Source: Sediminispirochaeta sp. (GTDB lineage: Bacteria; Spirochaetota; Spirochaetia; DSM-16054; Sediminispirochaetaceae). From it: a stretch of 6,278 bases of DNA. The stretch spans positions 1 to 6,278 of the forward strand of contig DSBN01000187.1 of NCBI GenBank assembly GCA_011046055.1. The letters run 5' to 3'. The notes under the pieces were generated by a model. The model ran no database searches. It had not been told where the DNA came from and was given only the letters and a program-made list of their open reading frames with translations. This document shows positions 1 through 6,278 of this stretch, piece after piece; position 1 is the first letter of the stretch; each line of letters begins with the position of its first letter. Position numbers and translations under genes: made by a program.

Positions 1-186
1 GGCGGTGGGCTCTTACCCCACCATTTCACCCTTGCCCCAGACTGCCTGGCAGTGTTGGGGCGGTATATTTTCTGTGGCACTCTCTATGACACCCGTGGGT
101 GCCTCCGGGAATTACCCGGCGCCGTGTCCTATGGAGCCCGGACTTTCCTCCGACCGTCACCGGCCGGCGGTCACCCGGTCCGCCTC
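1..186 (-). ncRNA. rnpB: RNase P RNA, bacterial class A, 5' half (partial)
   Basis: This is the catalytic RNA of RNase P, which removes the 5' leader from tRNA precursors together with the RnpA protein. Reading the minus strand from about 186, the P1/P2 5' strands come first, then a P3 hairpin (167-150, six pairs including one G-U), then the near-invariant CR-I/P4 segment GAGGAAAGTCCGGGCTCC (150-133). Next are a P8-like hairpin CCGGGTAATTCCCGG (119-105), a P9-like hairpin (101-90), the conserved ACAGAAAATATACCGCC (75-59), a P12-like hairpin (60-35), and the conserved stretch 33-3 with AAGGGTGAAA and GGTAAGAGCCCACC. This order matches class A RNAs such as that of E. coli. The 3' half, including CR-V and the P1 3' strand, lies beyond the left edge; about half of a usual 350-400 nt RNA is present. 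The 5' end at 186 is estimated from where P1 normally begins. Identity is very secure, the exact end is not. Confidence 0.95.
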
Positions 187-198
187 GAATTCTCAATC

Positions 199-227
199 AT
201 TATCTCAATCAGTCCTCTATTTCCAGT
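199..227 (-). promoter_or_regulatory. Possible weak promoter for rnpB
   Basis: A GATAAT hexamer on the minus strand at 204-199 matches five of six bases of the sigma-70 -10 box. It would place a start at about 192-190, a few bases before the estimated 5' end of the RNase P RNA. The best -35 candidate, CTGGAA at 226-221 with a 16-base spacer, matches only three of six. The sites overlap the last codons and stop of the zinc-ribbon gene. The alternative is that rnpB is processed from upstream read-through. This is inference from position and a short motif. Confidence 0.25.
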
Positions 228-1003
228 TCCTCCGGAGAAACCAGATCTGAAAGACTGCCTGCCTCCTCCGCTCCGACTATCTCTTCGCTGGTCTCCACAT
301 CCTCATAGAAGAGAATTCGACTGCAATAAGGACAGAAGAGAATGTCTTCCCCGGTCCGTACGTCGTTGACGAACTGCTTTGGCAAACGCATATGACAGCC
401 GGTACACACCGAGTTTTTGATAGGGACGATACCCAGACCCGACTTGCTCTTCACGATCCGTTCGAACTTGAACACTATCTCCTGATCCAGGTCGGGTACT
501 ATGGCTTCCTCTTCTTTTCGCAGGACCTGGAGCTGCTGCCTCTTCTCCTCGTTTTCCTCTTCGATCTTCTTTTGTTCCGAGGAGATCTCGTCTTCCTGCA
601 GCTGTATCATCTTCTCATCCTTGCTCAGAGACTCGGACAGCTCTTCGAGTACTTTCTCTTCACGGAGCACATCCTTTCTCAGCTGCTGCTCCTTCTCAGT
701 GGCGTTCTTGATCTCCTTGTCCAGCGCCTCGTATTCACGCTGGGTGGTGATCAGATCCATCTGCTTTTCGTACTCTTCACGCTGCCTCTCCGCATCGTCG
801 AGTCGAATATGCAGGTGTTTTATATGATCTTTGGTGTTCTCCACCTTTTCGTTTTTCTCGAGATAACTTTTTTTCAGACGATTGAGCAGCTCGATTTTCG
901 TGTTAAGCAGTTTCGGAGTCTCCTCAATCTGTTTTTCTATACTAAATTTTTCTGAAAGGATGTCCTGAAGACTCCGTAATTTTTCAAAAACTTCCTGCAT
1001 CAT
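209..1003 (-). CDS. Coiled-coil C4-type zinc ribbon protein (DUF164/zf-RING_7 family)
   Basis: The 264-residue product has a long charged coiled coil over roughly residues 5-165, rich in Glu, Lys, Arg and Gln with leucine spacing, and then a C-terminal zinc ribbon. The metal ligands are C200 and C203 (CTGC) and C224 and C227 (CPYC), spaced 20 residues apart. This layout is that of the family including Helicobacter HP0958/FlgZ and chlamydial CT398/CdsZ, described as a link to sigma-54 or to flagellar or type III secretion machinery; in most bacteria the role is unknown. The position behind rpoD is compatible with a role near RNA polymerase, but this is inference. An acidic tail (residues 233-264, about 13 Asp/Glu) follows the ribbon. 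A GGAGGA site at 1018-1013 lies nine bases before the first of two adjacent ATG codons, so the first is chosen. The gene begins 23 bases after rpoD. No transmembrane segment is seen, so it should be cytoplasmic. Confidence 0.9.
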   Translation of the reverse strand: MMQEVFEKLRSLQDILSEKFSIEKQIEETPKLLNTKIELLNRLKKSYLEKNEKVENTKDHIKHLHIRLDDAERQREEYEKQMDLITTQREYEALDKEIKNATEKEQQLRKDVLREEKVLEELSESLSKDEKMIQLQEDEISSEQKKIEEENEEKRQQLQVLRKEEEAIVPDLDQEIVFKFERIVKSKSGLGIVPIKNSVCTGCHMRLPKQFVNDVRTGEDILFCPYCSRILFYEDVETSEEIVGAEEAGSLSDLVSPEELEIED

Positions 1004-1012
1004 ACCGAAAAA

Positions 1013-1018
1013 TCCTCC
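1013..1018 (-). promoter_or_regulatory. Strong ribosome binding site of the zinc-ribbon gene
   Basis: GGAGGA on the minus strand is the strongest Shine-Dalgarno match in the window and sits nine bases upstream of the ATG at 1003-1001. It occupies most of the 23-base gap after rpoD. It favours the first ATG of the ATGATG pair and suggests that this gene is translated independently of rpoD. Confidence 0.75.
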
Positions 1019-1026
1019 ATAGTATC

Positions 1027-2832
1027 TTAAGTATCAATATAGTCTTTCAAACGTCGGCTTCGTTTTGGGTGCCTCAGTCTTCGTAGCGCCTTGGCCTCTA
1101 TCTGACGTATTCGCTCTCGTGTCACATTGAAGTAGAGCCCCACCTCTTCCAGGGTCAAGGAGTAGCCGTCTTCAAGTCCGAAACGCATTTTCAACACCTC
1201 CTGTTCGCGGGGAGGCAGAGTCTCCAAGACATCCTGTAGCTGCTCCTGGAGGATGGTGAAAGCCGTTTGACTGGCCGGGTTTTCCACGTCCTTGTCTTCG
1301 ATAAAATCCCCGAGCAGCGAATCTTCCTCCTCTCCAATGGGGGTCTCCAAAGAAATTGGCTCGCGAGCCACGTTTTTTACCGATTTGACCCGCAGAACGG
1401 ACCAACCGAGCCGCTGGGCCACCTCTTCGTCGCTGGGCTCGCGGCCCAGTACCTGCATCAGCTGTCTCGATTCGCGCACCACCTTGTTTATCTGTTCGAT
1501 CATATGCACCGGCACACGAATAGTTCGAGCTTGGTCGGAGATGGATCTGGTGATGGCCTGTCTGATCCACCACGTGGCGTAAGTGGAAAATTTGAAGCCC
1601 TTGCTATACTCGAACTTCTCAACCGCCTTGATGAGACCGATGTTGCCCTCTTGAACGAGGTCGAAAAAATGCAAGCCCCGATTCGTATACTTTTTTGCAA
1701 TACTCACAACAAGCCTTAGGTTTGCCTGTATCAGCTTGTCTTTAGCTGTCTTCATGAGATTCTTACCCCGGGCGATCTCTTTGGACTCCTCAAGGATACT
1801 TTCTATTGAACTCTCGAATTCGATCTCTATATTCTTCAGCTGCTTCTCATTGGTCTGAATTCGGCGAATTTTCTCTTTGATGGTGTCGGAACTGAGCTGC
1901 AATCGTTCTTCGATCTCCCGCCTTTTCTCGGCAATTGCCAAACCCCGTCCCATACTGCGTAGTTCCTTGGAGCTCTTGACCCCAAGTTGGTTTTCTATCC
2001 TCCTCTGGTCCTTCTGGTAACGACGGATGAGTCTCTCGGTTTCCAAGAATTTATCCGAGAATGCGGTGATCTCCTCCTGTTCGAGTTCGATCTCCTCCAT
2101 TGCCTTCAGCAGTTCTTCACGGTACTTGCTCAGCTGATCGTCCTGCAGTACGTCTTTTCCGGTGGAGATTAGTTTTTTCTTGTCTTCGATGTACTGCTTC
2201 AAATCGGGGTTGATTTGCTTCAAATATTCCCGATAGGCCTGGTTGAGCCTTCTCCGCTCGGTGAGTATCTCCGAGATCTCTTTTTTGCTGAGCTCCATCT
2301 CTCGCGGGTCGACCCGGGAGAATGTCTTCAGCATGATCTCATACATCTGCGGGATCAACATCCCCGATTTGTGGATCACCCCTTTGATGATATTCTCGCC
2401 ATCCTCCATCTGCTTGGACAGCTCGACCTCCTGCTCGGCGGTGAGGAGGTTTTCTTTGCCGATTTCCCGAAGATAGAGGCGTATGGGGTCGTCCACTGAG
2501 GATGCGTCCTTGTCACTATATACTACCTTTTTTTTGGAAAACGACTCTTTTTCCCGTTCGGTATCTTCTTCTTCTACACCAGTGTCTTCATCTTCAAAAC
2601 TTTCGTCCAAGACTTCCACATCCTCCTCCTCGCTTTCTCCAAGGGAAATTTCCGGCTCATCCTCAAGCGATATTTTATGTTTCTCCAGGATACTGAGAAC
2701 CTCTTCGATCTTCTCACTGTTGACGATCGAAGGTGGGAGAAAATCGTTCACCTCTTCGTAGCTTATCTGTTTCTTTGTCTTCGCATATTCTAACAGTTTG
2801 ACAACAGAAGGATCTGTTTCAAGTTCTGTCAT
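1027..2832 (-). CDS. rpoD: RNA polymerase primary sigma factor (sigma-70)
   Basis: This 601-residue protein is the housekeeping sigma factor that directs RNA polymerase to -10/-35 promoters. Counting from the ATG at 2832, an N-terminal region 1.1-like domain covers about 1-65, followed by a very acidic linker (66-97). Region 1.2 (about 113-146, [12 protein letters not shown]) is followed by a large, charged, helical non-conserved region (about 147-362), as in primary sigma factors of the E. coli type. Region 2 covers 364-441, with [18 protein letters not shown] for core binding and [13 protein letters not shown] and RTIRVP for -10 melting and recognition. Region 3 follows, with the sigma finger [14 protein letters not shown] at 500-513. 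Region 4 (538-600) holds [15 protein letters not shown] and the -35-binding helix-turn-helix [23 protein letters not shown] nine bases further upstream (2841) is in frame but abuts the SD, so the ATG is preferred. The gene overlaps the dnaG end by 14 bases, which suggests translational coupling. Length and motifs are complete. Confidence 0.98.
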   Translation of the reverse strand: MTELETDPSVVKLLEYAKTKKQISYEEVNDFLPPSIVNSEKIEEVLSILEKHKISLEDEPEISLGESEEEDVEVLDESFEDEDTGVEEEDTEREKESFSKKKVVYSDKDASSVDDPIRLYLREIGKENLLTAEQEVELSKQMEDGENIIKGVIHKSGMLIPQMYEIMLKTFSRVDPREMELSKKEISEILTERRRLNQAYREYLKQINPDLKQYIEDKKKLISTGKDVLQDDQLSKYREELLKAMEEIELEQEEITAFSDKFLETERLIRRYQKDQRRIENQLGVKSSKELRSMGRGLAIAEKRREIEERLQLSSDTIKEKIRRIQTNEKQLKNIEIEFESSIESILEESKEIARGKNLMKTAKDKLIQANLRLVVSIAKKYTNRGLHFFDLVQEGNIGLIKAVEKFEYSKGFKFSTYATWWIRQAITRSISDQARTIRVPVHMIEQINKVVRESRQLMQVLGREPSDEEVAQRLGWSVLRVKSVKNVAREPISLETPIGEEEDSLLGDFIEDKDVENPASQTAFTILQEQLQDVLETLPPREQEVLKMRFGLEDGYSLTLEEVGLYFNVTRERIRQIEAKALRRLRHPKRSRRLKDYIDT

Positions 2833-4597
2833 GTGTATCACCCTTAAATCGATTTAGTTCTTCGTCCAGAAACATCTTTTCCGACAGAAGATCTTTTAGG
2901 GCATCTCTATGAGCGCCCTGTTGATCAAAATTCCTTATCTTGGATATCACTTCATCCCGCTTTTTCTCAAGCGCTCTACGGCGCACGGTTTTTATCCCAT
3001 CTTTAACCAGTTCTTCCGTATTCAGTTCGTATTCACCTGTAGCAATTTTCTCAAAAACCAGATGTTGCAGCTCTTCGTGTTCGATCTTTGGAATCACATG
3101 ATCGATATCCAGTTCGTCGTTTCTGTACGCCTCCTCCAGCGCTATGTAGAGCTCCCTAGCTTGAGGATCACTGAGGCTATCCAACGAAATAGAATTTCTT
3201 ATTCGTGGAAAATACCCGGTATTCGTCACCGCTACGAGCATAAGAAACAGGTCAGAGCCAATCTTTTTTGCGTCCTTTTCCTTCACGGCTTTCTGACCTT
3301 CAACTCGAGCTTGCTTCCCTCGGAGAATAGCCCTCAGATCCTTTCTCACTGCTTCTGGATCGACCGCAAGGGTATTCGCCAACTGTTGTATGTATGCTTC
3401 GCGTTTTACCTCCGATTCTACTGAATGTAAAAAAGGCGCCAAGCTTGCCAATATGCGATGCTTCGAATTCGCATCGCCCCTTCCGTGCCGTGCTACGGTA
3501 CTTTGGAGCAAGAATTCGAAACCATCAAGAGCGGAGTTTAACATATTATGCAAGGAATTAGAACCCTCATTCAACATAATATCCGCGGGATCTTGCCCCC
3601 CCTTGGGCACCACGACTCGGGTCTCCATCCCCTCCTTCTCCATCAGTTCCAGTCCTCTTTCGGCCGCCTTAAGCCCGGCTCGGTCATCGTCGAAAAACAG
3701 TAGAGCCTTTCGGGTGTATCTTCGCAGGCTTTCTACCTGCTCCTCCGTCAAGGCGGTCCCCAAGGGGGCGACGGCAAAGGGTTTCTGGGCTTGGAAAAAA
3801 GCGATCACATCTAAATACCCCTCGACCACGGCTACTCTCCCGTGTTCTCTGATACCTTTTAAGGCTTGGTGCAAACCGTACAGGGCTCTCCTCTTTTGAT
3901 AGATGGGTGTCTCCGGAGAGTTGATATACTTGGGCTCTCCACCGTCTATACTTCGACCACCGAATGCTATAACTTGACCGCTCGGATCGCTGATGGTAAA
4001 GATCAAACGATTCGAGAAAAGACAAACCTCCGGGTACTTTCTGGAGAAAAGCCCGGTCTTGGCCAAAAAATCGGCACTGTAGTTTTTTGACCGTAAAAAA
4101 CGAAACAGCCAATACCTGTCCCTCGGGGCGTACCCCAGCTGGAACAGCTCCCACATCGGGGCTGCCACCCCCCTTTTCTTCAAATAGTGCCGCGCCTCCT
4201 CACCCATCTGGTGTTCGACCAAAAAATAGTGGAAGCTCCCGGCTATTCTGCCGTACAAATCCAGCAGAGCACCTCTTTCGCTTTGCTGCGAGTCCGAGTA
4301 ATCGGACTGGGGGATCTCGATTCCCGCTCGATCGGCCAGTTTCTGAGCAGCCTCTACGAAACTCAGATGTTCGATCTCCATTAAAAAGGTAAACATATTG
4401 CCACCTTTGTGACAACCAAAACAGTAGAATAGATTTTTTTCCGGAGTGACGGAAAACGAAGGAGTCTTCTCGCTATGAAAGGGGCAGAGCCCCATCATCC
4501 GGCTCCCCTTCTGCTCAAGACTCACGTAGTCCCCTACCACCTCTTGGATACCGATTTTTCGGTTGATTTCGTCAATGATTCTGTCTGGAATCCTCAT
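2819..4597 (-). CDS. dnaG: DNA primase
   Basis: This 592-residue enzyme makes the RNA primers for Okazaki fragments at the replication fork, working with the DnaB helicase. The N-terminal CHC2 zinc-binding domain has ligands C38, H41, C59 and C62 (CPFH and CFGC). The RNA polymerase core follows, with the basic motif [20 protein letters not shown] (196-215) and [10 protein letters not shown] (221-230). The TOPRIM fold has the catalytic Glu E259 in VVEGYLDVI and metal-binding acids D303 and D305 in FFDDDRAG; the usual motif is DGDRAG or DGDKAG, so D304 replaces a common Gly. DPAD (336-339) also fits the family. The C-terminal part (about 445-592) is helical and divergent, as expected for the helicase-interaction domain. 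Length is typical. The ATG at 4597 is preceded by AGGA (4612-4609), 11 bases away and overlapping the mltG stop. It lies 13 bases after mltG and its TGA stop is inside rpoD, the classic dnaG-rpoD pairing. Confidence 0.98.
   Translation of the reverse strand: MRIPDRIIDEINRKIGIQEVVGDYVSLEQKGSRMMGLCPFHSEKTPSFSVTPEKNLFYCFGCHKGGNMFTFLMEIEHLSFVEAAQKLADRAGIEIPQSDYSDSQQSERGALLDLYGRIAGSFHYFLVEHQMGEEARHYLKKRGVAAPMWELFQLGYAPRDRYWLFRFLRSKNYSADFLAKTGLFSRKYPEVCLFSNRLIFTISDPSGQVIAFGGRSIDGGEPKYINSPETPIYQKRRALYGLHQALKGIREHGRVAVVEGYLDVIAFFQAQKPFAVAPLGTALTEEQVESLRRYTRKALLFFDDDRAGLKAAERGLELMEKEGMETRVVVPKGGQDPADIMLNEGSNSLHNMLNSALDGFEFLLQSTVARHGRGDANSKHRILASLAPFLHSVESEVKREAYIQQLANTLAVDPEAVRKDLRAILRGKQARVEGQKAVKEKDAKKIGSDLFLMLVAVTNTGYFPRIRNSISLDSLSDPQARELYIALEEAYRNDELDIDHVIPKIEHEELQHLVFEKIATGEYELNTEELVKDGIKTVRRRALEKKRDEVISKIRNFDQQGAHRDALKDLLSEKMFLDEELNRFKGDTHDRT
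2837..2846 (-). promoter_or_regulatory. Ribosome binding site that decides the rpoD start
   Basis: TAAGGGTGAT on the minus strand resembles the full anti-SD complement TAAGGAGGTGAT with two bases missing. The AAGGG core (2845-2841) lies eight bases before the ATG at 2832-2830, an ideal distance, whereas the in-frame GTG at 2841-2839 overlaps the core itself and cannot use it. The site is embedded in the last codons of dnaG. Confidence 0.65.
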
Positions 4598-4610
4598 TGA
4601 TGGGTTATTC

Positions 4611-5645
4611 CTACTGCTTTATATAAAGTGTATAAGCTTGGTTGTGTTCCGCAAGGTTATTGGAAAAAACATGTCTCCCCGCCTCCTGATCTTTCAGCAA
4701 AAAGTACAGATAATCCGTTTCCGCCGGCTGAAACGCCGCCTGTAGAGCTACATAACCCGGGTTTGCTATAGGTCCCGGGGGAAGGCCACCCTTGATGTAA
4801 GTGTTAAACTGCGATTCCAGCTCTAAATCTCCGTAGGTGAGCCTCTTCGGATGGGGCAGCCCCTTCTCTTCGGTCATTGCGTAGACCACGGTGGCACAGG
4901 ATTGGAGCCTCATATTCTGCTCCAGTCGATTGTAGAATACCGAGGCGATTTTATCCGCCTCGTCGGGGTCGCGGTACTCTCTCTCCACTATAGAAGCCAA
5001 AATGATCTTCCGGTGCAATTCTTCGGGATTCAACTGGCCGGGAGCTCGTTCGCGAATTTCCTCAAGCTTCTCAAAAAAAGTCCCCACCAAATGGTCGACT
5101 ATCTCCTCGGCGGGGTAGTCCTGCTGAAAGTAGTAGGTATCAGGATAGAGATACCCCTCCAAACTGTCGGCAGGTACCTGGTACTTCCGGATGAGATCGC
5201 TTGAATGTACGGCGTCAAGGAAGCCGCTCTCTTCGGTAATGCCCTTTTCTGCAAAACTACGGGCGATACGCCGGGCGGTAAGCCCTTCGGGAATGGTGAT
5301 CTTAACCAATTCCTGTTTTCCCTCGACTAGAAGCTTATAGATCTCCAGACTGCTCGAACCGGGCCTTATGTGGTAACGACCTGCTTTGATCGTCCCGTTG
5401 CCGTTTCGTACTCTCTGTATACGACTCAAGACTCGGAAGAACAGCGGTGACCGTATCAGTCCCTGTTCATGAAGGTCGACGGCGGTCTCAGCGACTACCT
5501 CGCCCTGCTCTACCGTGAACAGCTCGCTGGTCATAGCCTGCCGCTCCGGTGCCGAATTCAAACTGTTCCATCCAAACCACAGCGCCCCCGCCGCCGCGAT
5601 AAGCAGCAGCAGGAGGGCGATAAAAAAAGTTTTTACTCTTGCCAT
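4611..5645 (-). CDS. mltG: Endolytic murein transglycosylase MltG (YceG-like)
   Basis: The 344-residue protein cleaves nascent peptidoglycan glycan strands within the chain, leaving 1,6-anhydroMurNAc ends, and is thought to end strand elongation. A single N-terminal membrane anchor (about residues 6-26, with a run of Leu and Ala) puts the rest in the periplasm. A LysM-like subdomain spans roughly 43-115 (FTVEQGEVV...IKAGRYHI...LLVEGKQELV), followed by the TIPEGLTARRIA motif (117-128). The YceG catalytic domain has LEGYLYPDTYYF (162-173), ILASIVERE (215-223), SVFYNRLEQNMRLQS (235-249), FNTYIKGGLPPGPIANPG (280-297) and the C-terminal H-F-S-N-N-L-A-E-H-N block (325-334). E221 aligns with the catalytic Glu of E. 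coli MltG (E218) by motif. Its ATG lies one base after the stop of the OmpA-like gene (TGAGATG) behind a purine-rich AAAAAGAG, so translation is probably coupled. No truncation or missing key residue is seen. Confidence 0.96.
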   Translation of the reverse strand: MARVKTFFIALLLLLIAAAGALWFGWNSLNSAPERQAMTSELFTVEQGEVVAETAVDLHEQGLIRSPLFFRVLSRIQRVRNGNGTIKAGRYHIRPGSSSLEIYKLLVEGKQELVKITIPEGLTARRIARSFAEKGITEESGFLDAVHSSDLIRKYQVPADSLEGYLYPDTYYFQQDYPAEEIVDHLVGTFFEKLEEIRERAPGQLNPEELHRKIILASIVEREYRDPDEADKIASVFYNRLEQNMRLQSCATVVYAMTEEKGLPHPKRLTYGDLELESQFNTYIKGGLPPGPIANPGYVALQAAFQPAETDYLYFLLKDQEAGRHVFSNNLAEHNQAYTLYIKQ

Positions 5646-5646
5646 C

Positions 5647-6278
5647 TCACTCTTTTTCTAAGATAAATTCTACTCTGCGATTTTTCCAGCGATTTTCCGC
5701 ATCGTCAAAGGGGACCAGAGGCTGCTCACCGCCCACCCCTTCGGCGTGTAAGCGGTCTCGGGAGATTCCTCGATCGACCAGGTCCTGCAGCACCCGTTCG
5801 GCCCGCTGTTTGGAAAGGGGGATCAACTCTTGCTCCTGTTCCTCTCTGGCCAACTCGGGATCCCAGTAACGGGTGAGGTTCGCGTGCCCCTGTACGGTTA
5901 TACCGTACTGGCGGTATTTCTTCAAAATCTCCGCCAGACGTCGCAGAACGTAGTTGTTTCGCTCTACCACGTCGGGATCGTCGTCGACGAACTCCGCGCT
6001 GTTCGGTTTGAAGTTGATGGAGGCAATCTTTATTTTCAAAAGCTCCCCTTCACGAATCACCAAGACATCAATCGGAATCTGTCCGCTGACGGCGGAGCTG
6101 TTGCCGAACTCATCGGTTACTTCGAATCTATAGGGATAGTCCATCGCCGCGTAGACCAACTCTCCGTTCTCAGATCTGCCGTCCCAGATAATCTCGTTGC
6201 TTGGCTTGTCATGACCGGCAAAGCGCCGAAATACCGGAGCGTTCTGGTAAGAGCTCACGTCGGCTTGGGCATCGTAAA
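5647..6278 (-). CDS. OmpA-family envelope protein with Ig-like segment, C-terminal part (partial)
   Basis: About 209 C-terminal residues are present; the frame stays open to the right edge, so the N-terminus, signal peptide and most of the protein are missing. The visible part starts with an Ig/FlgD-like strand segment (WDGRSENGELVYAAMDYPYRFEVTD, given here only as the block 6187-6108), then a linker DVLVIREGELLKIKIASINF. An OmpA C-terminal-like domain follows, with TVQGHANLT, LSKQRAERV, GISRDRLHAEGVGG and ENRWKNRRVEFIL. This domain normally binds peptidoglycan non-covalently, anchoring an outer-membrane or periplasmic protein to the wall. The Arg of LSxxRA is kept, but the GHTD motif reads GHAN, and the loop between the two is about ten residues longer than usual. 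I recall similar proteins in spirochaetes. An in-frame GTG at 6258 is not the true start because coding continues above it. It precedes mltG by one base. Confidence 0.85.
   Translation of the reverse strand, partial: YDAQADVSSYQNAPVFRRFAGHDKPSNEIIWDGRSENGELVYAAMDYPYRFEVTDEFGNSSAVSGQIPIDVLVIREGELLKIKIASINFKPNSAEFVDDDPDVVERNNYVLRRLAEILKKYRQYGITVQGHANLTRYWDPELAREEQEQELIPLSKQRAERVLQDLVDRGISRDRLHAEGVGGEQPLVPFDDAENRWKNRRVEFILEKE

Noticed and set aside
5..369. Three plus-strand small open frames near the left edge
   Set aside because: They run across the highly conserved RNase P RNA and the end of the zinc-ribbon gene, and show no protein features.
392..955. Plus-strand 187-residue open frame rich in Leu and Phe that looks membrane-like
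   Set aside because: It is the antisense of the coiled-coil region of the zinc-ribbon gene; Glu/Lys-rich codons read backwards give Leu/Phe-rich sequence. It has no family resemblance.
1014..1050. Promoter-like pair TTGAAA (1050-1045) and GATACT (1026-1021) with an 18-base spacer upstream of the zinc-ribbon gene
   Set aside because: The expected start would fall inside the GGAGGA ribosome binding site, so the transcript would lack a usable SD; the -10 matches only four of six.
1172..1573. Minus-strand 133-residue open frame inside rpoD
   Set aside because: It is a different frame of the same strand overlapping conserved regions 2-4 of the sigma factor and has no SD or domain.
2909..3424. 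Plus-strand 171-residue open frame
   Set aside because: It is antisense to the C-terminal part of dnaG, whose own frame is unmistakable; no recognisable domain is seen.
3390..3899. Plus-strand 169-residue open frame
   Set aside because: It is antisense to the TOPRIM and linker region of dnaG, with low-complexity Ser/Arg-rich content typical of shadow frames.
5647..6258. A complete OmpA-like gene starting at the GTG at 6258
   Set aside because: The frame is open above the GTG to the window edge, no SD is seen, and the Ig-like segment would be cut; the gene is better treated as partial.
1..6278. CRISPR arrays, insertion sequences, tRNA genes, riboswitches and intrinsic terminators
   Set aside because: I looked for repeated spacers, terminal inverted repeats, tRNA arms and GC hairpins followed by T runs on both strands and found none between genes; the hairpins at 35-167 belong to RNase P RNA.

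Overview
The window reads as a conserved chromosomal block from a spirochaete (Spirochaetota; probably a Spirochaeta- or Treponema-like lineage). Everything supportable lies on the minus strand. Three things point to spirochaetes: an OmpA-like protein preceded by an Ig-like 'WDGR...NG...Y' segment and a 'DVLVIREG' linker, the gene order mltG-dnaG-rpoD-zinc-ribbon protein (which I recall from treponemes), and the 'VGLYF' version of the sigma-70 region 4.2 helix. The phylum call is inference from remembered families; no search was run.

In transcription order (high to low coordinates): the C-terminal part of an OmpA-family cell-envelope protein (cut by the right edge, ends 5647); mltG, an endolytic murein transglycosylase (5645-4611); dnaG primase (4597-2819); rpoD, the primary sigma factor (start chosen at 2832, ends 1027); a coiled-coil protein with a C4 zinc ribbon (1003-209); and the 5' half of the RNase P RNA gene rnpB (about 186 down to 1, cut by the left edge). 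Gaps are 1, 13, -14 (overlap), 23 and about 22 bases. I see no intrinsic terminator and no intergenic space large enough for an ordinary regulatory region, so the block looks like one transcription unit, possibly with internal promoters. No stretch over 300 bases lacks a gene.

The genes fall into two themes. The OmpA-like protein and MltG act in the envelope (peptidoglycan binding or anchoring, and glycan-strand cleavage). DnaG and RpoD are the core of a 'macromolecular synthesis' operon, here without rpsU, and are followed by a possible RNA-polymerase/sigma-associated zinc-ribbon protein and the RNase P ribozyme. All reading frames are intact; there are no mobile elements, CRISPR arrays, tRNAs or signs of horizontal transfer.

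I did not find an undescribed system. The points worth a second look are modest: an Asn in place of the usual Asp in the OmpA-like peptidoglycan-binding motif, an acidic tail after the zinc ribbon, the dnaG/rpoD overlap with an SD that decides the rpoD start, a variant TOPRIM motif in DnaG, and rnpB packed tightly behind a coding gene.
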